Of a DNA stretch of 64,000 bases, positions 1 to 8,806 are shown in pieces; the stretch's first letter is position 1; the number at the start of each line of letters is the position of its first letter. Source of the DNA: an uncultured Pedobacter sp. (lineage in GTDB: Bacteria; Bacteroidota; Bacteroidia; Sphingobacteriales; Sphingobacteriaceae); contig NZ_CAMLIG010000011.1 in assembly GCF_946480185.1 (NCBI RefSeq), positions 62,001 through 126,000 of the forward strand, read 5' to 3'. Under the pieces are notes generated by a model. The model worked only from the letters and a program-made list of their open reading frames with translations. It was not told where the DNA came from and ran no database searches. Made by a program: the position numbers and the translations under genes.

Positions 1-129
1 TCAGACAAACCTAAAAGCGAACTGCAGATATCACCTTTTGTGAAAAGTCTTACTTCTGGAATTAAAATTCCGGCTGATTATGATTATAAAAAAGACCGTA
101 CGGATTACTTAGAACAAAAATACAAATGA
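1..129 (+). CDS. Antitoxin C-terminus, DUF6364-like (5' end outside window)
   Basis: The first 43 codons of the window are an open frame ending in TGA at 127-129, and no start lies inside the window. The visible end is hydrophilic and lysine/aspartate-rich (ISPFVKSLTSGIKIP, then DYKKDRTDYLEQKYK). The stop overlaps the ATG of the PIN toxin gene (ATGA, 126-129), the usual coupling of antitoxin and toxin genes. The tail resembles DUF6364-type antitoxins that pair with PIN toxins in Bacteroidota; that family call is from memory. It would bind and neutralise the toxin and repress the operon. Part of this 3' end recurs downstream at 663-714. Confidence 0.6.
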   Translation, partial: SDKPKSELQISPFVKSLTSGIKIPADYDYKKDRTDYLEQKYK

Positions 130-539
130 CCAAAGTATTTTTAGATACTAATGTTATATTGGATTTGTTAGCAGAAAGAATCCCCTTTTTTGATTCAATT
201 GCTAAAGTTGCAACTTTAGCTGATCAAAAGAAACTTAGGTTAATTGTATCTCCGTTATCATTCACAACTGTTGAGTATGTTTTAAATAAATTTGAATCTT
301 CTGAAGTTGTTCTAAACAAATTAAGAAAATTTAAAATCATTTGTGAAGTCTGTGAGGTTAATGAAGAAACAATTGAGAAGGGGTTAAATTCAAATTTTAA
401 AGATTTTGAAGATGCAGTTCAATATTTCACGGCAATTCAGTCTAATTGCTCGATCATCATTACTAGAAACGGGAGAGATTTTAAGAATTCAAGTATTCCG
501 ATAATGACCGCAGATGAATATTTAAGCAGTATAGTTTAA
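126..539 (+). CDS. PIN-domain toxin (VapC-like ribonuclease)
   Basis: The 137-residue protein is a single PIN domain, the Mg-dependent RNase fold used by VapC-type toxins. The acidic active-site residues are at the expected places: D7 in FLDTNVILDLL, E50 in TTVEYVL, D96 in DFEDAVQ, and D118 in the ITRNGRDF segment. The start codon overlaps the stop of the upstream antitoxin gene, so the two are translationally coupled. The likely role is RNA cleavage (tRNA or mRNA) when the antitoxin is lost. The length fits the family and nothing suggests inactivation. The target RNA cannot be told from sequence. Confidence 0.85.
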   Translation: MTKVFLDTNVILDLLAERIPFFDSIAKVATLADQKKLRLIVSPLSFTTVEYVLNKFESSEVVLNKLRKFKIICEVCEVNEETIEKGLNSNFKDFEDAVQYFTAIQSNCSIIITRNGRDFKNSSIPIMTADEYLSSIV

Positions 540-854
540 AGTGATTTCTCCTAACCCCTCTGTCCTTAGTCTGTAGGGCAGGGCAAGAGCGGAAAGGGAC
601 TAAGGATTTTGCAAATAGAAAAGAGTTTATAAAAGAGTTTATAATTCTATATGAATAACTCCGGAATTAAAATTCCGGTTGACTGTGATTATAAAAAAGA
701 CCGTACGGATTACTCCAGCTTAGCTCAATGATTTCCCCGCCCTCTGTAGTTAAAAATCTTCGCTCACTTCGTGAAAATCTCTGCGCTTTGTGGTTAAAAG
801 CCTATCAAACCCGTGTTACCTAATTAAGTCTCCTGCCGTCAACATAACGAATCG
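540..854. other. Intergenic stretch with an antitoxin remnant and dispersed-repeat-like sequence
   Basis: I see no intact gene here. It holds a 9-bp inverted repeat (TCCTTAGTC at 563-571 and its complement at 598-606), a direct repeat of AAGAGTTTATAA near 621-644, the remnant copy of the antitoxin 3' end at 663-714, and at about 750-800 a stretch rich in short CTTCGC / CTCTGCGCTTTG words of the kind scattered between genes in this group. Confidence 0.5.
663..714 (+). repeat. Degenerate second copy of the antitoxin 3' end
   Basis: This stretch matches 58-109, the end of the antitoxin gene, at 49 of 52 positions with a constant offset of 605 bases. The match stops before the antitoxin stop codon, and the flanking sequence has no intact reading frame. 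It looks like the scar of a tandem duplication or recombination of the toxin-antitoxin locus. Confidence 0.7.
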
Positions 855-1439
855 TTACCTGCCCATCATTTTCGCAACATATTTACCAATAATATCAAAT
901 TCTATATTAACAAAATCACCGGGTTTAACGTTTTGTAAATTGGTATGTTCAAAAGTATAAGGAATAATTGCAACTGAAAAAGTGTTTTCTCCAGAATTTA
1001 CCACGGTTAAACTAATCCCGTTAACACAAACAGAACCTTTTTCTACCGTCACATTTCCTTTGGATGCATCGTATTCAAAAGTAAAAACCCAGCTTCCGTC
1101 AGCTTCTTGTAAGTTGGTACATTTTGCGGTTTGGTCCACGTGGCCTTGAACAATATGTCCGTCTAAACGGCCGTTCATCTGCATACAACGCTCTAAATTG
1201 ATTAAATCACCAACTTTCAAATCTCCAATATTGGTTTTCTGTAAAGTTTCGTCAATTGCAGTTACGGTATGTTCATTGCCATTCAAATCAACTACAGTTA
1301 AACAAACACCATTATGCGCCACAGATTGATCTATCTTTAATTCTCTCGAAATGTCAGACTCAACTGTGATGTGCAAATTACTTTGCTCTTTTTTGAGCTG
1401 GGTGATTTTACCCAATGTTTCAATGATTCCTGTAAACAA
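855..1439 (-). CDS. ribE: Riboflavin synthase, alpha subunit
   Basis: This 194-residue protein is the size expected for riboflavin synthase, which dismutates two 6,7-dimethyl-8-ribityllumazine molecules to riboflavin and an aminopyrimidine in the cytoplasm. It begins with the diagnostic MFTGIIE and has two homologous lumazine-binding halves (about 1-95 and 96-190). Each half carries the hydrophobic-GxSLTV type motif: VAHNGVCLTVV in the first and SVCVNGISLTVV in the second. It is a monocistronic minus-strand gene with no other rib gene beside it. Some databases call the gene ribC. I see no riboswitch upstream in the 1440-1500 stretch. Confidence 0.95.
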   Translation of the reverse strand: MFTGIIETLGKITQLKKEQSNLHITVESDISRELKIDQSVAHNGVCLTVVDLNGNEHTVTAIDETLQKTNIGDLKVGDLINLERCMQMNGRLDGHIVQGHVDQTAKCTNLQEADGSWVFTFEYDASKGNVTVEKGSVCVNGISLTVVNSGENTFSVAIIPYTFEHTNLQNVKPGDFVNIEFDIIGKYVAKMMGR

Positions 1440-1813
1440 TTGATATGTATTTAAAGCGTGAATTTTTGCCTCTCGTTAAATTTTGTTATATTTAAAACTG
1501 GTTGAACAACATTAAAAAAAGACAGCCAAATTTAATAAAATCTACTGTATTGCTATTGCGTAAACAAAATAGATTTGCAGAATTTGACACCAAATTGTAT
1601 TTTGATCTTCAGCCTGATTTGGTTTGCGTTAACGATTGCAACGGTATCTTTTTTTGTCATCTTGAGTGGAGTCGAAGCAAAAAAAGATTTAGTGTAAAGC
1701 GTGTAAAAGCAGCCTAATTGAATGCTTTGCGAATAATTGAGCAATTAATGAATCAATAATAGAAAATTGATATATTAGCGTTGGCTAAAACATATACCCA
1801 AACCTTTTGATTA
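1440..1813. other. Intergenic region between ribE and a histidine kinase
   Basis: The divergent promoters of ribE and the kinase must lie here. A weak -7-like box, TAGCGTTG, sits at 1776-1783. At about 1653-1677 the words GTCATCTTGAGTGGAGTCGA match a small dispersed intergenic repeat that I recognise from many Bacteroidota genomes. Short open frames crossing it on both strands have no family resemblance and are not called as genes. Confidence 0.5.
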
Positions 1814-3058
1814 ATGGCTTCCAATATTGTAAACGAAGTAGAACATATTGATGATATCTATAAGTTAACTTCTATCCTTTTAGAAAATAAAGAAGATTCT
1901 TTAGAACAATTATTAGAAGCAGCCTGCAAAATCTTCAAAGCTGATTTGGGCGTAATTTGCCTTTTAAAGGATGATAAATACATTGTAACCAGTGTGCACT
2001 CTAAATTACCTTATGAGGTTGATATTAGCACTATCCCAAGTTTAGACGAAACTTTTTGTTACCATGCAATTAAAGAAGACAGGATTTTAGAATTGCCTGA
2101 TATTGCTAATTCTGCGTATAAGCATTTGATGTGCTGTGATGTTTTAAAGGTAAAAAGCTATATCGGTATTCCTATAAAATTTGACAATGAAGATGTGGGA
2201 ACAATCAATTTCTCATCAAGAGCGGTTAGATCTGACGGTTACAGCAAAAATGAAATTGATTTGTTGGTTTACCTAAACCAATGGGTTAGCCATCACCTCA
2301 ACAGAAATTATTACAAAGAAAGTTTAAGAAACAAAAACGCAGAACTTGAAGCTAAAAACAAGGCCTTGGAGGTTTTGATGGAAGAAAACAACCAATTGAT
2401 ACAGATATTGGTTCACGATTTAAAATCGCCTTTAAGTAACATAAAAATGCTTTCGTATCTGTTTCAGGATTTTGCCCAAGATGCTGATAGCGAAGAGTTG
2501 ATTGCTATTTTTAATAAGAGTTTAGATTATGTTTTTCATTTGATTGAACAAATGGAAACGCTAAACAATATGGAAACTTTCTCTACCAATAATTATTTTG
2601 AGGAATTTGATCTGGATCAGTTTGTAGCTGCCAACGTAAAGGATTTTGCCAAAATTGCGGAGGCAAAGTCAATAAAATTGAATTATAATTTTAGCGGAGG
2701 TAAATCGGTTATAAAAACCGACATGAATTTTTTAAAACGTGTGCTTTACAATTTGATTTCTAACGCATTAAAGTTTTCACCTTTTGAAAAACAGATTTTT
2801 GTAAACTTAAACCATACTGATAGCCATTTTGTGATTTCCGTTAAAGATGAAGGCCCTGGTATTGGCGATGGAGAGCTTTCTCAACTTTTCCAAAAGTTTG
2901 TTAGGCTTAATAATAGACCAACAAACTCTGAAAGTTCATCTGGCTTAGGTTTGTTTATTGTTAAAGAGCTATTGAAGAAAATTGGTGGCGAAATAACTGT
3001 AGAAAGCAAACTTGGCGAAGGCAGTAATTTTATTGTGAAATTGCCTTTTTCTATCTAA
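1814..3058 (+). CDS. Cytoplasmic GAF-domain sensor histidine kinase
   Basis: The 414-residue protein has no membrane segment. Domains in order are a GAF sensor (about 20-165), a short coiled coil (165-195, RNKNAELEAKNKALEVL), a HisKA dimerisation domain with the phospho-acceptor H201 in LVHDLKSPLSNI, and a HATPase domain with N box (LYNLISNALKFSP), G1 box (DEGPGIGDGE) and G2 box (SGLGLFIVKELL). It should autophosphorylate in response to a ligand or redox state sensed by GAF. No response regulator gene is adjacent, so the partner is unknown. The GAF type with a HAIKEDRILELPD segment is common in Bacteroidota kinases. The ATG at 1814 is preceded by AT-rich sequence. Confidence 0.9.
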   Translation: MASNIVNEVEHIDDIYKLTSILLENKEDSLEQLLEAACKIFKADLGVICLLKDDKYIVTSVHSKLPYEVDISTIPSLDETFCYHAIKEDRILELPDIANSAYKHLMCCDVLKVKSYIGIPIKFDNEDVGTINFSSRAVRSDGYSKNEIDLLVYLNQWVSHHLNRNYYKESLRNKNAELEAKNKALEVLMEENNQLIQILVHDLKSPLSNIKMLSYLFQDFAQDADSEELIAIFNKSLDYVFHLIEQMETLNNMETFSTNNYFEEFDLDQFVAANVKDFAKIAEAKSIKLNYNFSGGKSVIKTDMNFLKRVLYNLISNALKFSPFEKQIFVNLNHTDSHFVISVKDEGPGIGDGELSQLFQKFVRLNNRPTNSESSSGLGLFIVKELLKKIGGEITVESKLGEGSNFIVKLPFSI

Positions 3059-3136
3059 AAAGCCGTCATCTCATTTTTCTTCAATAATCCACATTGGCTA
3101 AATTATCCACAATTTAAAAGGGCTAACATTAATTTT

Positions 3137-3144
3137 TAACTTTG
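3137..3144 (+). promoter_or_regulatory. Candidate Bacteroidota -7 box upstream of mutS
   Basis: TAACTTTG matches the TAnnTTTG -7 consensus of the Bacteroidota housekeeping sigma factor exactly and lies 24 bases before the mutS start. I found no clear TTTG -33 element at the expected distance, so this rests on the -7 box alone. Confidence 0.4.
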
Positions 3145-3167
3145 CGTTTCTAAAAAATATAGCATCC

Positions 3168-5780
3168 TTGGCAAAAAGCAACGATAAAGAGACACCTTTA
3201 ATGACCCAGTATAACCAAATTAAGGTTAAATATCCGGGTGCGTTGCTCTTATTTAGGGTCGGCGATTTTTACGAAACTTTTGGCGAGGATGCCGTTAAGG
3301 CTTCTCAAATTTTAGGAATTGTACTCACCAAAAGAGCAAACGGCTCAGCCTCTCATATTGAACTGGCCGGTTTTCCACATCATTCCATAGAAACATATCT
3401 GCCAAAGCTGGTTAGGGCAGGGCAAAGGGTTGCAATTTGCGACCAGTTAGAAGACCCGAAAGCAGTTAAAGGCATTGTAAAACGTGGAGTAACCGAATTG
3501 GTAACTCCCGGCGTTGCTTACAGCGATAACATTGTCCAACAAAAATCTAATAACTATTTAGCCTGTTTGCATTTTGAAAAACAAACTATCGGTATTTCTT
3601 TTTTAGATATTTCAACAGGTGAGTTTTTAGTAGCGCAGGGAAATGCTGAATATATTGATAAACTGTTACAGGGATTTAAACCCAGCGAAGTGATATTTTC
3701 AAAAGCAAAATCTAAGGATTTTACTGAAACTTTTGGAAGCAGTTTTTACACTTATGCGCTTGATGATTGGGCTTTTACAGTTGATTATGCCCAAGAAACT
3801 TTACTCAAACATTTTGAGGTTAAATCATTAAAAGGTTTTGGTATTGAGCGTTTGCAATTGGCGATTGTTGCCGCAGGCGTGGTTTTACATTATTTAGGCG
3901 AAACTGAACATCGGCAGTTATTGCACATCAGCAACATTTCCAGAATTGAGGAAGACCGCTACATGTGGTTGGATAAATTCACCATCCGTAATCTAGAGCT
4001 GATTGGTTCAAATAACGAAAACGCCAAAACTTTAATTGATGTTTTAGACCATACTTCTAGCGCCATGGGAGCAAGGATGTTACGGAAATGGATGGTAATG
4101 CCACTCAAAAATCAAAAACCTATCCAAGAACGTTTGGCGGTAGTTGAGTTTTTTTATCAAAATGTTGAACTGAGAAATCAGTTACAAGGATACATTAGGC
4201 AAATTGGCGATTTAGAGCGTTTAATTTCAAAAATTGGTTTGCAGAAAACAAATCCGAGAGAGATTATTCAGCTTAAAAAAGCTTTAACAGCTATTGTTGA
4301 GGTAAAAAATAGCTGCGGAAAAGTAGCTCAAGATGCGGTAAAACGCATTGCCGAGCAAATTAATCCTTGCGCTTCCATCAAAGAAAAAATTGAAACCGAA
4401 TTGTATAATGATCCGCCGGTTGCTTTAAACAAAGGCAAAGTAATGGCCGATGGCTTAAATGAAGATTTGGACCGTTTACGCAAAATTGCTTTTGGCGGTA
4501 AAGATTACTTATTGGAACTACAAAAACGTGAAGCCGAAATTACAGGCATTACATCGCTAAAAATAGCTTTTAACAACGTTTTTGGCTATTACTTAGAAGT
4601 TTCAAATACGCACAAAGATAAAGTTCCGCAAGAGTGGATCCGCAAGCAAACTTTAGTAAATGCCGAGCGTTACATTACGCCCGAGCTTAAAGAATACGAA
4701 GATCAGATTTTAGGTGCAGAGGAAAAAATATTGGCCATTGAAACCCGTTTGTTTACAGATTTGGTGGCCAGTATTGCAGATTTTATTAAGCCTATTCAGC
4801 TGAATGCTTACCTAATTGCACAATTGGATGTTTTGCTTTGTTTTGCAGAAACAGCAGAGAAAAACCATTACGTAAAACCTAAAATAAGCGATGCTAAGTT
4901 GTTGGATATCAAAGGTGGAAGGCATCCGGTAATTGAGAAACACCTTCCTTTGGGCGAGGATTACATTACCAATAGTGTTTACTTAGATAATGATTCGCAA
5001 CAGATTATCATCATTACCGGACCAAACATGGCGGGTAAATCTGCTTTGTTGCGTCAAACCGGTTTAATTGTGTTAATGGCGCAAATGGGAAGTTTTGTGC
5101 CTGCAAAAGAAGCTTCCATTGGTATTGTTGATAAGATTTTTACCAGGGTTGGCGCATCAGATAATCTTTCCTCGGGCGAATCCACATTTATGGTGGAGAT
5201 GAACGAAACTGCCAGTATTTTGAATAACCTGTCAGACCGGAGTTTGATTTTACTGGATGAAATTGGTCGCGGTACGTCAACTTATGACGGTATTTCCATT
5301 GCTTGGTCCATCGCCGAATATCTGCACAATCATCCATCGGCGAAAGCCAAAACCTTATTTGCAACACATTATCACGAATTAAACGAGTTGAGCAATTCGT
5401 TTAACCGGATAAAAAACTTCAATGTTTCTGTAAAGGAAGTTGGTAACAAGGTGATTTTCTTGCGTAAGTTAGTCCCGGGCGGTAGTGAACACAGTTTCGG
5501 AATCCATGTGGCTAAAATGGCGGGGATGCCCTCATCAGTTTTAAAAAGAGCCAATGAAATTTTGGTGCGCTTGGAGAACGAAAGAACTGGTGGCGAACAT
5601 GTAAAGGCGAGCTTAATGAAAATGCAGAAACAGCCCGTTCAACTTCAAATGTTTTCCTTGGATGATCCTGTTTTGATAAAAATCAGAGATGTTTTAAATA
5701 ATTTGGACGTAAATACGTTAACTCCTGTTGAAGCTTTAATGAAACTTGATGAAATTCAGAAAGTTTTAAAGAAATCTTAA
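3168..5780 (+). CDS. mutS: DNA mismatch repair protein MutS
   Basis: The 870-residue protein recognises mispaired bases and small loops and starts methyl-independent mismatch repair with MutL. The mismatch-reading Phe-x-Glu motif is at F34-x-E36 ([11 protein letters not shown]). The clamp and lever domains fill the middle. The ATPase domain has Walker A GPNMAGKS at 618-625, the FMVEMNETA signature region and Walker [17 protein letters not shown]. Length and domain order match MutS1. The start is taken as TTG at 3168 because homologues begin MAKxxxKETPLMxQYN; the next ATG (3201) would remove conserved residues. The NlpC/P60 gene begins 2 bases after the stop. Confidence 0.97.
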   Translation: MAKSNDKETPLMTQYNQIKVKYPGALLLFRVGDFYETFGEDAVKASQILGIVLTKRANGSASHIELAGFPHHSIETYLPKLVRAGQRVAICDQLEDPKAVKGIVKRGVTELVTPGVAYSDNIVQQKSNNYLACLHFEKQTIGISFLDISTGEFLVAQGNAEYIDKLLQGFKPSEVIFSKAKSKDFTETFGSSFYTYALDDWAFTVDYAQETLLKHFEVKSLKGFGIERLQLAIVAAGVVLHYLGETEHRQLLHISNISRIEEDRYMWLDKFTIRNLELIGSNNENAKTLIDVLDHTSSAMGARMLRKWMVMPLKNQKPIQERLAVVEFFYQNVELRNQLQGYIRQIGDLERLISKIGLQKTNPREIIQLKKALTAIVEVKNSCGKVAQDAVKRIAEQINPCASIKEKIETELYNDPPVALNKGKVMADGLNEDLDRLRKIAFGGKDYLLELQKREAEITGITSLKIAFNNVFGYYLEVSNTHKDKVPQEWIRKQTLVNAERYITPELKEYEDQILGAEEKILAIETRLFTDLVASIADFIKPIQLNAYLIAQLDVLLCFAETAEKNHYVKPKISDAKLLDIKGGRHPVIEKHLPLGEDYITNSVYLDNDSQQIIIITGPNMAGKSALLRQTGLIVLMAQMGSFVPAKEASIGIVDKIFTRVGASDNLSSGESTFMVEMNETASILNNLSDRSLILLDEIGRGTSTYDGISIAWSIAEYLHNHPSAKAKTLFATHYHELNELSNSFNRIKNFNVSVKEVGNKVIFLRKLVPGGSEHSFGIHVAKMAGMPSSVLKRANEILVRLENERTGGEHVKASLMKMQKQPVQLQMFSLDDPVLIKIRDVLNNLDVNTLTPVEALMKLDEIQKVLKKS

Positions 5781-5782
5781 AA

Positions 5783-6490
5783 ATGGCTGTAAACAAAATT
5801 GCGAGCATAAACAAAACGAGGCACTCCATATCCTTTACGCAATACGGAATACCTTTTACATTTCTCAGGTTCTCAATACGCAATACGCTCTACTCAATAC
5901 GTATAACTCGCAGGTTTTCAACCCGCAATACGCTATACTTAATAGGTATAACTCGCAGGTTCTCGATACCCGTTGCGCTATACGCAATACTATTACTCAC
6001 TTTTACCGCCTGTAAATCAAAGAAGAACCTATTAAATTCTTCCTCAGATCATCGTTTTGAAAAGCCATCCAATAAAATAGCCAATAAATATGCGGAAGCC
6101 ATGGACGTTTCCAAAAAGCATATCAAAAATGGTAATTTATACGAATTTATTGACGATTGGGAAGGAACAAAATATGAGTTTGGCGGATTAAGTAAACGCG
6201 GAATTGACTGTTCTGGGCTAGTTTATTTGATTTATAAGAATGTTTACGGAAAAGAGATCCCGAGAACAACTAGCCAACAAGTTGAAATCATCAAAAGAAA
6301 ATACGAAAGCCAGCTAAAAGAAGGGGATTTAGTTTTTTTTGATTTCGACGGAAAAAAATTTAGCCATGTTGGACTTTATTTGCAAAATGGCTATTATGTA
6401 CATGCAAGTACCCGAAAAGGAGTGATGCTGGAAAAACTGCGTAATCCGTACACTTACAAATATTTCTCAAGAGGCGGCAGTGTAAAGTAA
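5783..6490 (+). CDS. NlpC/P60 cell-wall hydrolase, lipoprotein with repeat-built N-terminus
   Basis: The 235-residue protein ends in an NlpC/P60 domain (about 120-230), a cysteine peptidase fold that cuts peptide stems of peptidoglycan. Catalytic residues are C143 in GIDCSGLVY, H195 in FSHVGLY and H207 in YVHAST. A lipobox (LTFTAC) places the lipidated cysteine at C77, so the mature enzyme would sit in the outer membrane or periplasm. The sequence before it is unusually long (76 residues) and made of three in-frame 15-residue repeats (residues 29-73), the third of which forms the signal peptide's hydrophobic core. No start codon lies closer to the lipobox. ATG 5783 follows the mutS stop directly. 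The 3' end overlaps the convergent gene by 24 bases. Confidence 0.85.
   Translation: MAVNKIASINKTRHSISFTQYGIPFTFLRFSIRNTLYSIRITRRFSTRNTLYLIGITRRFSIPVALYAILLLTFTACKSKKNLLNSSSDHRFEKPSNKIANKYAEAMDVSKKHIKNGNLYEFIDDWEGTKYEFGGLSKRGIDCSGLVYLIYKNVYGKEIPRTTSQQVEIIKRKYESQLKEGDLVFFDFDGKKFSHVGLYLQNGYYVHASTRKGVMLEKLRNPYTYKYFSRGGSVK
5867..6001 (+). repeat. Three tandem 45-bp repeats inside a lipoprotein signal region
   Basis: Three consecutive 45-base units (5867-5911, 5912-5956, 5957-6001) start with AGGTTCTC or AGGTTTTC and share ATACGC words. Since 45 is a multiple of 3 they translate as RFSIRNTLYSIRITR, RFSTRNTLYLIGITR and RFSIPVALYAILLLT. The third copy has diverged into a hydrophobic stretch. The preceding 40 bases are also rich in CAATACG words. 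Confidence 0.85.
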
Positions 6491-6961
6491 TGTTGCCTGT
6501 TTGAAATCACTCACTTTCATTTGTTTAACCCGTTCTCTCAAAAATTCTTTAATCTCCCAGCGTTTTTGTTCGTTCGCTATTTTATCAAGCTGTAGTATGA
6601 TTTTTTCCTTGTCCGTGGTACTAAAAACAATTTTAGAAAAATGAGTTTCAAAATATTCTATCAATTCAAATCTTAAACATATTTCTTCTTCAAGTCTGTT
6701 TTGCTTAAAAGTAATTTCTTTATCATTAATTAAAATGTACTCTTCTGCAGACTCGCTATAAAGGCGATATAAGCACAAAACTGCAGGCAAAAAACAAACA
6801 AATAAAATAAAGTAACTGTTTAATTCTGTGATGATTTGGTAAAACCTAAGAATTAATGAAGTGCCAAAAAGCAGCGTACAAATGATTAAAATTAGATACA
6901 AAAAATTTTTTGAAAGCAGGCATTCATCATACTCAATGTAAATAGTTTTTTCAGTTTTCAT
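6467..6961 (-). CDS. Two-helix membrane protein of unknown function
   Basis: This 164-residue protein is not assigned to a named family. It has two predicted membrane segments (about 18-40, YLILIICTLLFGTSLIL, and 48-67, NSYFILFVCFLPAVLCLY), followed by a soluble part (75-164) with alternating strands (EYILINDKEITFKQ, EICLRFELIEYFETHFSKIVFST) and a helical end. The arrangement of a membrane hairpin followed by a small beta domain resembles bacterial PH-like membrane proteins, but this is only a fold-level impression. It is transcribed alone and overlaps the end of the NlpC/P60 gene tail-to-tail by 24 bases. Confidence 0.6.
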   Translation of the reverse strand: MKTEKTIYIEYDECLLSKNFLYLILIICTLLFGTSLILRFYQIITELNSYFILFVCFLPAVLCLYRLYSESAEEYILINDKEITFKQNRLEEEICLRFELIEYFETHFSKIVFSTTDKEKIILQLDKIANEQKRWEIKEFLRERVKQMKVSDFKQATLLYTAAS

Positions 6962-7083
6962 AATTTGAAGTTTGGGTATTTATCTTTTACGAAAACAGAA
7001 ATCTAAAGTTACATTTTATTTTTATAAGTACTTAAATAGTAGGTAATTCTTACGAAACACTGTTTCTAAACAGCGATAAGTAG

Positions 7084-7572
7084 TTACAGTTCATCGTATG
7101 CCGGGAGTTCTTCAATAAACTGGTAGCAATTATTTTCATAATCCATCATACAATAATAATGATGTAATCCATTGCTTACCGCCAGATATTTTACCTTATG
7201 CACCATATTATACCTCGCAATCTGATCAAAAACATCTTGCGTAATTTTAACCGAACTTGCCTTGCATTCTACCAAAACACTTGGAATCCCGGTTTTATCA
7301 AAAATTAAAATATCGGTGCGTTTTTGCAGTTTGTTTAATTTTAAACCGCCTTCAAGCTTAATAAGTGTTTTAGGATATTTTTTTTGGAGGATTAAAAAAT
7401 GCACAAAATGCTGACGCACCCATTCTTCGGGCGTTAATACCAAATCTTTTTTTCTAAGCTCATCAAAAACTAAAATCACATCATCTTTTTGATGCAATTT
7501 AAAAGGATATGGAGGCAAATTAAGTGCAACCGGTGTAAACATTTGGCTAAAATAGCTTAGAATTTTCAACAT
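7084..7572 (-). CDS. Stand-alone HsdR N-terminal-like nuclease-fold protein
   Basis: The 162-residue protein resembles the N-terminal nuclease domain of type I restriction HsdR subunits (HSDR_N_2 type). A PD-(D/E)xK-like set of residues is visible: E74, D87 in KRTDILIF, and E102-x-K104 in LVECKAS. There is no helicase part and no hsdM or hsdS nearby, so it is not a restriction enzyme in the ordinary sense. It is divergent from holA with only 39 bases between the starts, an arrangement I recall as common in Bacteroidota. A housekeeping DNA-related role is possible. The nuclease fold is well supported; the function is unknown. Confidence 0.8.
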   Translation of the reverse strand: MLKILSYFSQMFTPVALNLPPYPFKLHQKDDVILVFDELRKKDLVLTPEEWVRQHFVHFLILQKKYPKTLIKLEGGLKLNKLQKRTDILIFDKTGIPSVLVECKASSVKITQDVFDQIARYNMVHKVKYLAVSNGLHHYYCMMDYENNCYQFIEELPAYDEL

Positions 7573-7611
7573 TCTAATTTTTAAAAACTAATATTTATAA
7601 TTTAGCAAAAC

Positions 7612-8616
7612 ATGACAGCAGCAGATATCATTAAAGACATTAAAGCCCGAAAACTAAAGCCAATTTATTTGTTGCATGGTGAGGAAAGTTATTATATCGA
7701 TTTAATCAGCGATTGTTTAGAGGCGAATGTACTTTCTGATACCGAAAAAGGCTTTAACCAGACCGTTTTATACGGAAAAGACACCGAAATGATGACGGTT
7801 TTAAACGCAGCAAAGCGTTACCCGATGATGAGCGATTATCAATTGGTTTTGGTAAAAGAAGCACAGGAGCTAAAAATTGATAAAGCGGCAGACCAGTTTC
7901 AGGCTTATTGCGAAAACCCTTTAAAAAGTACTGTTTTGGTGCTCTGCCATAAATATGGAAAGTTTGATAAACGCAAAAAAGTTTATAAAATATTAGAAAA
8001 AAACGGATTGGTCTTTGAATCGGCAAGCATTTACGATAACAAAGTTCCAGCTTGGATTGATGATTTTATTAAAAGTAAAGGTTACCATATTAATCCTACG
8101 GCCTCTGCCTTATTGGGAGAATATTTAGGTAACGATTTAAGTAAAGTTGCCAACGAACTTGAAAAGTTAATGCTCAACGTACCAAAAGGGCAGGAGATAG
8201 GAACAAAAGAAGTTCAGGACAATATCGGCATTAGCAAAGAATACAATGTTTTTGAGTTGCAAAATGCCCTGGCTCGTAAAGATGTTTTTAAGGCAAATCA
8301 GATTATCAATTACTTTGAAGCAAATCCAAAAGCAAATCCGTTTGTTTTAATTTTGGGTAATTTAAGCAGTTGGTTCACCAAAATTTTGAAATACCATTAT
8401 GTTAAAGATAAATCACAGGCGGCAAAAGAGTTGGGTGTAAATCCTTATTTTTTGAAAGATTATGAATTGGCAGCTAGAAATTACAGCTTAGGGAAAACTT
8501 TTGATGTAGTTTCTTTATTAAGAGAATATGACGTTAAATCGAAAGGTGTGGACAGTACAGGAAACACAGAGCCCGGCGATTTGCTTAAAGAATTGATTTT
8601 TAAAATAGTTCATTAG
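7612..8616 (+). CDS. holA: DNA polymerase III, delta subunit
   Basis: The 334-residue protein matches the delta subunit of the clamp loader, which opens the beta sliding clamp during replication. It begins with the family's typical PIYLLHGEESYYIDLI segment, continues through an AAA+-like region without functional Walker motifs (normal for delta), and ends with the helical collar domain (VFELQNALARKDVFKANQI; NPFVLILGNLSSWF; DLLKELIFKIVH). The length is usual. It is divergent from the HsdR_N-like gene. The following 190 bases before the EVE gene look non-coding. Confidence 0.93.
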   Translation: MTAADIIKDIKARKLKPIYLLHGEESYYIDLISDCLEANVLSDTEKGFNQTVLYGKDTEMMTVLNAAKRYPMMSDYQLVLVKEAQELKIDKAADQFQAYCENPLKSTVLVLCHKYGKFDKRKKVYKILEKNGLVFESASIYDNKVPAWIDDFIKSKGYHINPTASALLGEYLGNDLSKVANELEKLMLNVPKGQEIGTKEVQDNIGISKEYNVFELQNALARKDVFKANQIINYFEANPKANPFVLILGNLSSWFTKILKYHYVKDKSQAAKELGVNPYFLKDYELAARNYSLGKTFDVVSLLREYDVKSKGVDSTGNTEPGDLLKELIFKIVH

Positions 8617-8747
8617 GTTTTTTAGTTGGTTAGGTTGTTAGGCTTGTATTATGGTAAGGTTGGTTCATTTTCACTAGGGAGTATAAAGCTTCAATTTAGT
8701 TTTATTAATTCATTTAGTTATTCAGTCTCCAATTATTCTATCATTTA

Positions 8748-8802
8748 CTCATTCAAAATTCAATCATTATATAGTTCGCTCATTCAAAATTCAATCATTA
8801 TA
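8748..8802 (+). repeat. 24-bp direct repeat in the holA-EVE spacer
   Basis: A 24-base unit beginning CTCATTCAAAATTC occurs at 8748-8771 and again at 8779-8802 (period 31). The whole 8617-8806 spacer is built of similar short words (GGTTAGGTTGTTAGG, ATTCA..). It ends 4 bases before the EVE gene start and is probably a small dispersed non-coding repeat. Confidence 0.65.
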
Positions 8803-8806
8803 AAAA

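Noticed and set aside
563..606. 9-bp inverted repeat after the PIN toxin gene as a terminator
   Set aside because: The loop is 26 bases long and no T-run follows directly; not a convincing intrinsic terminator.
1502..1717. 71-codon open frame on the plus strand (and a 63-codon frame opposite)
   Set aside because: It starts with TTG, crosses a dispersed-repeat-like sequence (CHLEWSRSK in translation), has no family resemblance and is mirrored by an equally long frame on the other strand.
7060..7073. CTGTTT-CT-AAACAG hairpin after the HsdR_N-like gene
   Set aside because: Short AT-rich stem with a 2-base loop and no T-run on the minus strand.
7084..7572. Type I restriction-modification system
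   Set aside because: Only an HsdR N-terminal-like domain is present; no helicase, methylase or specificity subunit is encoded nearby.
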